Positions 1 through 5,668 of a stretch of DNA of 12,377 bases are shown piece after piece. Position 1 is the stretch's first letter, and every line of letters starts with the position of its first letter. The notes beneath the pieces were generated by a model. It saw nothing but the letters and a program-made list of their open reading frames with translations, ran no database searches and was not told the DNA's origin. Location: assembly GCA_964449455.1 (NCBI GenBank), contig CAYUYV010000140.1, forward strand, positions 1-12,377, given 5' to 3'. Source of the stretch: CAYUYV01 sp964449455. Its GTDB lineage: Bacteria; Pseudomonadota; Alphaproteobacteria; JAJFIK01. A program made the translations under genes and the position numbers.

Positions 1-2
1 GG

Positions 3-104
3 GTGCCGAGAAATTTAGGGTAGGCCCTTCCAATTTCCTCTTGCCTTGAAGTAGCCTTTTCGTCGATGGCGGGGCATGCATGGATTGCCAAGCCTTCTCG
101 GCAC
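3..104. repeat. 10-bp perfect inverted repeat upstream of the sensor kinase
   Basis: Positions 3-12 (GTGCCGAGAA) are the exact reverse complement of 95-104 (TTCTCGGCAC), with 82 bases between them. The pairing does not extend on either side. The repeat lies ahead of the preferred kinase start at 149. It could be a long-range hairpin in the leader, paired regulator half-sites, or chance. No convincing -35/-10 pair was found in 1-148. Confidence 0.4.
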
Positions 105-148
105 GATCTCGATTCGGATCGCATCAAAGACTTCCCGGCGGGTCCAAC

Positions 149-2287
149 ATGGGACGGGTAGGAGAGCAACAACAAGATGAAACCGCCCGTTTGTCGGCGG
201 TGCGCACCGTATTGTCCCATGAGGCATTCAAGCCTGACCAATTGGATGATCTCGTCGATCTTGCGTTGGGCGTGGCAGGCGCGTCCATGGGGGCTGTCTC
301 CATTGTCGATGAAGACCGTCTTCGGCTTTTCTGCTGTCACGGGTTTTCCCTGGCCGAGTTGCCCCGGGCTGGGTCCTTTTGCCACCGCACTATTCAGGGC
401 TGCCAGCTTTTCACCGTGATCGGGGCCGACCGCGATCCGGAGTTTCGCGATGGACCTCTTGTCGCCGGCCCAACCCCCTTGCTCACCTATGTGGGGGCTC
501 CAATCCGCGTGATGGGCGGTCAGGCCGTCGGTGCTCTGTGCGTTCTCTTTTCGGATATTGTGACGCTTGACGAGGCGGTCCTCAATCGGCTCGCCCGCCT
601 TGGGGATCTGGCGAGCGAACGGCTCGATCGCGCCATTGCGGCCGCGGATGTGGAGGAGGCCGAAGCCCGCCTTGGATGCCTGCACGCCCAGGAGGCTGGG
701 CTCCACGGCAAGCTCGATGCTCTGGAGACCCGGCTCAAACAGGCCACGGACAGTCCCGGCATTTGGCTGTGGGACTGGAATGTGAAGGAAGACTGGGTCG
801 AGGATTTCGGGCGCCTGTCCATCCATCTGGGCCTTGCCCCCCATTCGGTTCAGGGCGGGATCGGCGCCTTCACGGCCCTTGTTCATCCAGAGGAGCGGGC
901 TGATGTCCGCCTGACCCTGGATCGGGTCGTTGCAGGCCCCGAGACCCAGTTCGACCGCGAGCTGCGGCTGCGCACCGGATCCCACGGCCACCGGGTGTTT
1001 CTCGCGCGTGGGGCGGTGAGGGAGCGCGATGAGGACGGACGCGCCACGCGCTTCGTTGGTGTCCTGACGGATGTCACCGTGCTGGCGGAGCGTCAGGCAG
1101 ATCTGGGCGAAGATCTCGCCAAAGCGCGCACCCGGCTCAAGATCAAGGCCGATTTCCTGGCCCGCATGAGCCACCAGTTGCGCACGCCCCTCAACGGCGT
1201 TTTGGGCATGGCCCAGGTGCTTTTGACGGACGACTCCCTGACTTCGATGCAGAAGGATTACCTGAATGTCATCAAGGACTCCGGTCGCAATCTCCTGACC
1301 CTGGTCAACGACATTCTGGATATCTCGCTTATTGAAAGCGGTGCTCTCAAGGTGCAGCGCGAAGCCTTTGATCTGGTGGATCTCATGGGCCGTGCCTCCG
1401 CCATGTGGCGGCCCAATGCCGGTGCGAAGGGGCTCGATCTCCACCTGGATCTGGGCGGCATTATCTTTGAACGTCTTTATGGAGATGGTGACCGAATCCG
1501 CCAGGTCCTCATGAATCTTGTCGGTAATGCCATCAAATTCACCCAGCAGGGCGGCGTTACGGTCCGGGTTACCCAAGAAGAGGTAGAGGACGGCTTTGTG
1601 GACTGTACCTTTACGGTCGAGGACACAGGGGTAGGCATCAATCCCCGCGCCCGGGAGCGTCTCTTTAACCGCCTTGGCCTTGTGGAGCTGAGCGCCACCA
1701 AGTCCTATGGCGGCAGTGGACTGGGCCTTGCCATCGCCAAGGGCATCGTGGAAGCCCTGGGCGGAGACATTGGCGTTGACAGCACCGAGGGAGAGGGCTC
1801 GTCCTTCTGGTTCACCATCCGCATGGCAATGGTCGACCGGGACGAAGAGCCGGAAGAAGATCCTGTTCCCAGCCTGGCACTGAGCGAAGATGCGCGCCTG
1901 CGGATTCTCGTGGCCGAGGATGCGCCGGACAATCTTGCGGTGATGCGGGCGGTGCTCCACGCCATTTATGGCCAGTCTCGCGTCGTCATTACGGCTGTCT
2001 CCACGGGCATCGAGGCGGTTGGCCGGGTGATCGACCATGATTTTGACCTTGTGCTGATGGATGTGCGCATGCCCGGCATGGACGGGCTGGAAGCCACGCG
2101 CCGGATCCGCAATCTCGACGGGGCAAAAGCCGGTATTCCCATCATCGCGATCACGGCCCACGCCATGAGAGGCGACAAGGAAAAATATATCCGTGGCGGG
2201 ATGAACGACTATATCTCAAAGCCCATTGACGCAAAGCTCCTGATCGAGAAGATCGAGGCCTTGACCGGAGCCGCCTGGCGGGAGTAG
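149..2287 (+). CDS. Hybrid sensor histidine kinase (GAF-PAS-HisKA-HATPase-REC)
   Basis: A cytoplasmic hybrid sensor kinase of about 712 residues, with no membrane segment or signal peptide. Domains in order (numbered from the ATG at 149): GAF domain about 27-162; a helical, probably coiled-coil linker about 165-200; PAS (PAS_3-like) about 203-315; HisKA with phospho-acceptor His342; HATPase_c with N-box Asn456/Asn460, G1 box around Asp492 and glycine-rich GGSGLGL at 521-527; C-terminal receiver about 584-708 with acidic pair 590-591, phospho-acceptor Asp638, Thr670 and Lys691. It would sense a signal through GAF/PAS, autophosphorylate and pass phosphate to its own receiver. No separate response regulator or phosphotransfer protein is nearby, so the output is unknown. 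The H-box reads SHQLRTP rather than SHELRTP. The frame is open from an ATG at 80, but those 23 extra residues look non-conserved and overlap an inverted repeat, so 149 is preferred. Neither start has a strong Shine-Dalgarno. Family call is firm; ligand and start are not. Confidence 0.93.
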   Translation: MGRVGEQQQDETARLSAVRTVLSHEAFKPDQLDDLVDLALGVAGASMGAVSIVDEDRLRLFCCHGFSLAELPRAGSFCHRTIQGCQLFTVIGADRDPEFRDGPLVAGPTPLLTYVGAPIRVMGGQAVGALCVLFSDIVTLDEAVLNRLARLGDLASERLDRAIAAADVEEAEARLGCLHAQEAGLHGKLDALETRLKQATDSPGIWLWDWNVKEDWVEDFGRLSIHLGLAPHSVQGGIGAFTALVHPEERADVRLTLDRVVAGPETQFDRELRLRTGSHGHRVFLARGAVRERDEDGRATRFVGVLTDVTVLAERQADLGEDLAKARTRLKIKADFLARMSHQLRTPLNGVLGMAQVLLTDDSLTSMQKDYLNVIKDSGRNLLTLVNDILDISLIESGALKVQREAFDLVDLMGRASAMWRPNAGAKGLDLHLDLGGIIFERLYGDGDRIRQVLMNLVGNAIKFTQQGGVTVRVTQEEVEDGFVDCTFTVEDTGVGINPRARERLFNRLGLVELSATKSYGGSGLGLAIAKGIVEALGGDIGVDSTEGEGSSFWFTIRMAMVDRDEEPEEDPVPSLALSEDARLRILVAEDAPDNLAVMRAVLHAIYGQSRVVITAVSTGIEAVGRVIDHDFDLVLMDVRMPGMDGLEATRRIRNLDGAKAGIPIIAITAHAMRGDKEKYIRGGMNDYISKPIDAKLLIEKIEALTGAAWRE

Positions 2288-2338
2288 GTCTGCGCTTTCC
2301 CACCCCACACACTTGTTCAGTGACCAGAGCGGATTGCC

Positions 2339-2980
2339 ATGGCCGATAAGACCGATCTTGATGACACCACTGCCAATGCCGCCAGCCAGGCAGATCACAA
2401 GGCGCAGATGGAAACCCTGAAGGCCGCGCAGGATGCCAAGACGGCGCAGGCCGTGGATGCCGACCGGGGCCTTGTGCTTGTCTACACGGGCGATGGCAAG
2501 GGCAAATCCAGTTCCGCCTTCGGTGTTGTTGCCCGGGCCTTGGGGTGGGGACAACGGGTCGGCATTGTCCAGTTCATCAAAGGCAAATGGGTCACCGGTG
2601 AACGCCAATTCTTCGCGCGCTTTCCCCAGGAGGTGACCTGGCACACCATGGGCGATGGCTTTACTTGGGAGACCCAGGATCTCGCCCAGGACCGGGCGGC
2701 CGCGCAGGCCGCATTTGCCAAAGGCGCCGCGATGATGGCCAGCGGGGACCATGATCTTGTGGTGCTCGACGAGATCAATATCGCCCTGCGCTACGACTAT
2801 CTGGCGATTGAGACGGTCCTGGCCGGCTTGGCGGCGCGATCAACCCGCACCAGTGTCATTCTCACGGGCCGTGACGCGAAACAGGAACTCATGGACTATG
2901 CCGACCTTGTCAGCGAAATGGGCGAGGTCAAACATCCCTTTAAGGCCGGAATCAAAGCCAAACGCGGGATCGATTTTTAA
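2339..2980 (+). CDS. cobO: Corrinoid adenosyltransferase, CobO/BtuR family
   Basis: A 213-residue cytoplasmic enzyme of the CobO/CobA/BtuR P-loop family. It transfers the 5'-deoxyadenosyl group of ATP to cob(I)yrinic acid a,c-diamide or cob(I)alamin, in adenosylcobalamin synthesis or salvage. Visible signatures: an atypical Walker A, GDGKGKSS, at residues 51-58 after a beta strand (LVLVYT); VQFIKGKW at 78-84; the Walker B-like VVLDEIN at 141-147; TGRDA at 176-180; and the family C-terminus KHPFKAGIKAKRGIDF at 199-213. The first 40 or so residues form an Ala/Gln/Asp-rich helix-prone extension, commonly seen in this family. The gene starts 51 bases after the kinase stop and is followed by a terminator-like hairpin. 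No other cobalamin gene lies in the window, so it may act in salvage or serve a pathway encoded elsewhere. The ATG at 2339 is preceded by GAGCGG. Confidence 0.95.
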   Translation: MADKTDLDDTTANAASQADHKAQMETLKAAQDAKTAQAVDADRGLVLVYTGDGKGKSSSAFGVVARALGWGQRVGIVQFIKGKWVTGERQFFARFPQEVTWHTMGDGFTWETQDLAQDRAAAQAAFAKGAAMMASGDHDLVVLDEINIALRYDYLAIETVLAGLAARSTRTSVILTGRDAKQELMDYADLVSEMGEVKHPFKAGIKAKRGIDF

Positions 2981-2995
2981 AAGGTGAGGGCGTCT

Positions 2996-3066
2996 AAGGC
3001 CGCCCCCACAACCTTGCTTCATTTCCAAGCGCGCATGACCCATGAAAGTGGGCTTGCGGCCTTTTT
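2996..3066 (+). terminator. Terminator-like hairpin after cobO
   Basis: AAGGCCGC at 2996-3003 pairs perfectly with GCGGCCTT at 3056-3063 and runs into TTTTT at 3062-3066. An inner helix CCCAC (3005-3009) with GTGGG (3048-3052) continues the stem, and TTCAT (3018-3022) can pair with ATGAA (3042-3046). It lies 15 bases after the cobO stop and probably separates cobO from the zwf operon. The long arm is unusual for a plain intrinsic terminator and could also mark the end of a small RNA. Confidence 0.65.
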
Positions 3067-3140
3067 CCAGTCCCATTCTTTCCCATGTATCCGCAAACAG
3101 GTGAGCCTTCGCCTTTAAGGCCCCGTGGAAGGGTCCATTT

Positions 3141-3330
3141 ACCGGTTTCCTGGCATCCCATTGGGCGAGAATCTGCCATCGTGCCATCGCGTGGGTGGCA
3201 CTGTCCGGGGCGTGGGGAACCGGGCACCAGGATGCAGGGTCAGCGCCGGAGAACCGGCGGTGACTTCGGATCGATTGGGCCCGAACCCGGTAGCAGAACC
3301 GGGGGCGCTTCCCGGGAGCGGGGAGCTTTT
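3141..3330 (+). ncRNA. Candidate structured 5' leader RNA of the zwf operon (class unassigned)
   Basis: This GC-rich stretch before zwf has nested complementarity. CCGGTT (3142-3147) pairs with AACCGG (3252-3257). Directly inside, CCT (3149-3151) and GCATCC (3153-3158) pair with AGG (3236-3238) and GGATGC (3230-3235), with one bulged G at 3152. Enclosed is the hairpin GTGCCA (3181-3186)/TGGCAC (3196-3201). Alternative pairings compete: TGGCA (3151-3155)/TGCCA (3174-3178), and GCCGG (3245-3249)/CCGGC (3254-3258) with loop AGAA. The 3' closing arrangement (GGTT near 3144-3147 opposite GGAGAACC at 3248-3255) faintly recalls the end of cobalamin riboswitches. However, their conserved core with the ACTGTAA-type loop is not recognisable, so no class is assigned. 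An 11-nt palindrome GCCTTTAAGGC at 3111-3121 lies just upstream. No clear sigma-70 promoter was found. Confidence 0.45.
3286..3330 (+). promoter_or_regulatory. zwf: Attenuator-like tandem hairpins with T-run before zwf
   Basis: The first hairpin is CCCGGT (3286-3291)/ACCGGG (3298-3303) with a 6-nt loop. The second is GCTTCCC (3307-3313)/GGGGAGC (3320-3326), with one G-T pair and a 6-nt loop, followed directly by TTTT (3327-3330). An alternative helix, CCGGG (3299-3303)/CCCGG (3311-3315), would disrupt both. This resembles a terminator/antiterminator choice, ending 11 bases before the zwf Shine-Dalgarno. The T-run is short, so efficiency is uncertain. Confidence 0.4.
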
Positions 3331-3342
3331 CGGGCGTGACAA

Positions 3343-3348
3343 AGGAAG
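3343..3348 (+). promoter_or_regulatory. zwf: Ribosome binding site of zwf
   Basis: AGGAAG at 3343-3348 lies 9 bases before the ATG at 3358, a good Shine-Dalgarno that fixes the zwf start. Confidence 0.7.
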
Positions 3349-3357
3349 ACATCGCCC

Positions 3358-4836
3358 ATGGCCGCATCGCATCGCGCCGAGCCAACATTACCCTCCGATG
3401 GACTGGTCATCTTCGGAGGCACGGGCGATCTCGCCCTGCGGATGCTCTATCCGTCCCTCTACTATCTCGACCTTGAGAACTATCTGCCCGAGGATTTCAT
3501 CATTATCGGCGCGGCGCGCGGGGAGCAGGGTCGCGAGGACTTTGTCGAAGCGGTCAAGGACGCGGTGCGCAGTCACGCCGGCAATTTTTTTGATGACGGC
3601 GCCTGGGGCGGGTTCCAGCAGCGCCTGCGCTATTGCCAGGTGGACGCAGGGTCCCGGGAGACATTCGAGTCCCTGAAAGGATGCATCGGAGAGCGGCGGG
3701 GCATCGCATTTTATCTGTCCACGTCTCCGACCCTGTTCGGTCCGATCTGTGACAATCTCAGCCAGTCCGGCATGATCAATGGCAGCAATCGCGTAATCGT
3801 GGAAAAGCCGTTGGGCCGGGATCTGAGCTCCTCAAGGACCACCAACGATGTTATCGCGCGGGTGTTTCCCGAATCCCGGGTCTTCCGCATTGATCATTAT
3901 CTGGGCAAGGAGACGGTCCAGAACCTCATTGCCCTGCGCTTTGCCAACCGGCTGTTCGAGCCCATCTGGAACAGCGTCAATATCGCCTCTGTGCAGATCA
4001 CCGTTGCAGAAACGGTTGGGGTGGAAAAGCGCTGGTCCTATTACAACGAGTTCGGCGCGTTGCGCGACATGATGCAGAACCACCTGCTTCAGCTCCTTTG
4101 CCTTGTCGCCATGGAACCGCCCTCGGCCCTTGAAGGCGATGCCCTGCGTGCCGAGAAGATCAAGACCTTGCGCTCGCTCCGCCCCATTGAGGGCGCTGCG
4201 ATCCAGACCGCTACCGCCCGGGGCCAATACGCCGCCGGCATTGTGGGCGGCCAGGCCGTTCCGGGCTATGCGGAGGAAACCGGCGGCGAGCCCAGCGACA
4301 CGGAGACCTTTGCGGCCCTGCGCGTGGATATCGACAATTGGCGCTGGGCCGGCACGCCTTTTTATCTGCGTACGGGTAAACGCATGGCGGAACGGCGCAC
4401 GGACATCATCATCCAGTTCCGGGACGTGCCCCATTCTGCGTTCACGGCTGACCAGATCATGGCCAATCGCCTGGTGCTGACCCTTCAGCCCAAGGAGGAA
4501 GTCTCCCTGCAGCTCATGAACAAGATGCCCGGCATCAGCGAGGGGCCCATGCGTCTGAAGCGCCTGCCCTTGAGCCTCAGCCTGTCGGAGGCCTTCAAGG
4601 CGGAGCGGCCGCGCCAACGCATCGCCTATGAACGCCTGTTGCTCGATGCCATCCACGGCAAGACGCAACACTTCGTGCATCGGGACGAGACGGAAGCGGC
4701 CTGGGGCTTCATTGACGGAATCATCGAGGGCTGGAACCGGACCAGTATGACCGTGCAGCCCTATTCGGCGGGAAGCTGGGGCCCTGGCGGATCTACCGCG
4801 CTCGTGGAGCGAAATGGCCACCATTGGAACGACTGA
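3358..4836 (+). CDS. zwf: Glucose-6-phosphate 1-dehydrogenase
   Basis: A 492-residue cytoplasmic enzyme, full length for the family. It oxidises glucose-6-phosphate to 6-phosphogluconolactone with NAD(P)+, the first step of the Entner-Doudoroff route and oxidative pentose-phosphate path. The N-terminal Rossmann fold carries the dinucleotide motif FGGTGDLA (residues 19-26; the family usually has GASGDLA, and T in place of S is a common variant). EKP at 149-151 and the signature RIDHYLGKE at 177-185 follow. Asp179 and His242 (in MMQNHLLQLL) fit the catalytic Asp-His pair known from the Leuconostoc enzyme, and Lys184 is the expected substrate-binding lysine. The C-terminal alpha/beta domain is complete, ending around the NRTSMTVQPYSAGSWGP segment. 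It is first of four ED genes, with pgl starting 13 bases downstream. It is likely controlled through the leader at 3141-3330 (inference). Confidence 0.97.
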   Translation: MAASHRAEPTLPSDGLVIFGGTGDLALRMLYPSLYYLDLENYLPEDFIIIGAARGEQGREDFVEAVKDAVRSHAGNFFDDGAWGGFQQRLRYCQVDAGSRETFESLKGCIGERRGIAFYLSTSPTLFGPICDNLSQSGMINGSNRVIVEKPLGRDLSSSRTTNDVIARVFPESRVFRIDHYLGKETVQNLIALRFANRLFEPIWNSVNIASVQITVAETVGVEKRWSYYNEFGALRDMMQNHLLQLLCLVAMEPPSALEGDALRAEKIKTLRSLRPIEGAAIQTATARGQYAAGIVGGQAVPGYAEETGGEPSDTETFAALRVDIDNWRWAGTPFYLRTGKRMAERRTDIIIQFRDVPHSAFTADQIMANRLVLTLQPKEEVSLQLMNKMPGISEGPMRLKRLPLSLSLSEAFKAERPRQRIAYERLLLDAIHGKTQHFVHRDETEAAWGFIDGIIEGWNRTSMTVQPYSAGSWGPGGSTALVERNGHHWND

Positions 4837-4849
4837 AAAGGCTTGCCTT

Positions 4850-5596
4850 ATGCACAGTACACAGAAGAAGACATCTGCGAGCACCAATGTGGTTTGGCAT
4901 GAAGCGCCGGACCGGGACAGTCTTGCGGCGGCCGTTGCGGATCATATTGAGGCCGCACTCCGCGCTGGCCTCGCCGCACGCGGTGAAGCATCTCTCGTTG
5001 TGCCGGGAGGCAACACGCCGGTCCCGGTCTTCAAGCGTTTGGCTCAAGCGGATCTTGATTGGGCCCACGTCACCATCACGCTCACCGATGAACGCTGGGT
5101 GGATGAGGACGCGGCCCACAGCAACGCGGCCCTGGTGCGTGATCATCTGCTCCAGGACAAAGCGGTGGCGGCGCGGTTCGTAACACTGAAGCGCGAGGGC
5201 ACTGGTCCAGAAGACACCCTGCCGGACCTGGCTCGCGATCTTGAAAGCGTGGCAAAGCCTTTCGATGTCGTGATGGTGGGCATGGGCGCCGACGGCCATT
5301 TCGCCTCGCTCTTTCCCGGTGCCGCTGGGGTTGAAGGCGCCCTTGATCCAGCCGCGCCCGAAACGGTCTGCGCGATCGTCCCTGATCCGTTGCCGGAAAA
5401 TGCGCCTTATCCCCGGATCAGCCTCACGGCCGGCGCGCTGCTCCAGGCCCGCGAGGTCTATCTCATGGCGACGGGGGAGGACAAGAAGACTGTGCTCAAG
5501 AACGCGGAGGCCGGAGCCAGCCCCGTGAGTGCCCTGCCCATCCGCGCCGTGCTTGACCAGAACCGCGCTCCGGTGACGGTATTCTGGTCCGCCTGA
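4850..5596 (+). CDS. pgl: 6-phosphogluconolactonase, DevB/Pgl type
   Basis: A 248-residue cytoplasmic hydrolase of the NagB-like fold. It opens 6-phosphogluconolactone to 6-phosphogluconate, the step between Zwf and Edd. Family motifs are clear: VPGGNTPVPVF at 51-61 (phosphate loop), LTDERWV at 78-84, and VGMGADGHFASLFPGA at 143-158, which contains the catalytic-region His150. The start at 4850 is chosen because AAAGG at 4837-4841 sits 8 bases before it. An in-frame ATG at 4814 would overlap the end of zwf by 23 bases and add 12 residues without a good ribosome site. The gap to zwf is 13 bases, suggesting co-transcription. Length is normal for alphaproteobacterial Pgl. Confidence 0.95.
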   Translation: MHSTQKKTSASTNVVWHEAPDRDSLAAAVADHIEAALRAGLAARGEASLVVPGGNTPVPVFKRLAQADLDWAHVTITLTDERWVDEDAAHSNAALVRDHLLQDKAVAARFVTLKREGTGPEDTLPDLARDLESVAKPFDVVMVGMGADGHFASLFPGAAGVEGALDPAAPETVCAIVPDPLPENAPYPRISLTAGALLQAREVYLMATGEDKKTVLKNAEAGASPVSALPIRAVLDQNRAPVTVFWSA

Positions 5597-5655
5597 GGAT
5601 GATTGTCCGGCAAGGGTGGCAAAGACCTGTACCATCGTTGAGCAACAAGATATTC

Positions 5656-5664
5656 AGGGAGAAG
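5656..5664 (+). promoter_or_regulatory. edd: Ribosome binding site supporting the TTG start of edd
   Basis: AGGGAGAAG at 5656-5664 contains GGGAG ending 7 bases before the TTG at 5669. No in-frame ATG lies close by: the next Met codon (5747) would remove the conserved N-terminal RIIERSR segment. This site therefore decides the start. Confidence 0.7.
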
Positions 5665-5668
5665 ACCA

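Noticed and set aside
80..148. Earlier start of the sensor kinase
   Set aside because: Adds 23 unconserved residues and overlaps the inverted repeat; not excluded, but 149 fits the domain boundary better.
3141..3260. Firm call of a cobalamin riboswitch
   Set aside because: Only the 3' closing elements look similar; the conserved core with the GCAACTGT-type loop and the GCCACTG/GGGAAGG pair in proper order are not present, so it is left as an unassigned structured leader.
3235..3262. FMN riboswitch, because of ACCGGCGGTGA at 3253-3263 after GCAGGGT
   Set aside because: The AATTCCC segment, the second-half GCCGAC and the closing GGATG motifs are missing, and the match lies within a local hairpin.
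3085..3339. 84-codon plus-strand frame in the zwf leader as a leader peptide
   Set aside because: No Shine-Dalgarno, low-complexity Arg/Gly/Pro composition and overlap with paired RNA elements; looks like a GC-driven open frame.
4814..4849. Earlier pgl start overlapping zwf
   Set aside because: The ATG at 4850 has a better-placed AAAGG and the extra 12 residues are not part of the conserved fold.
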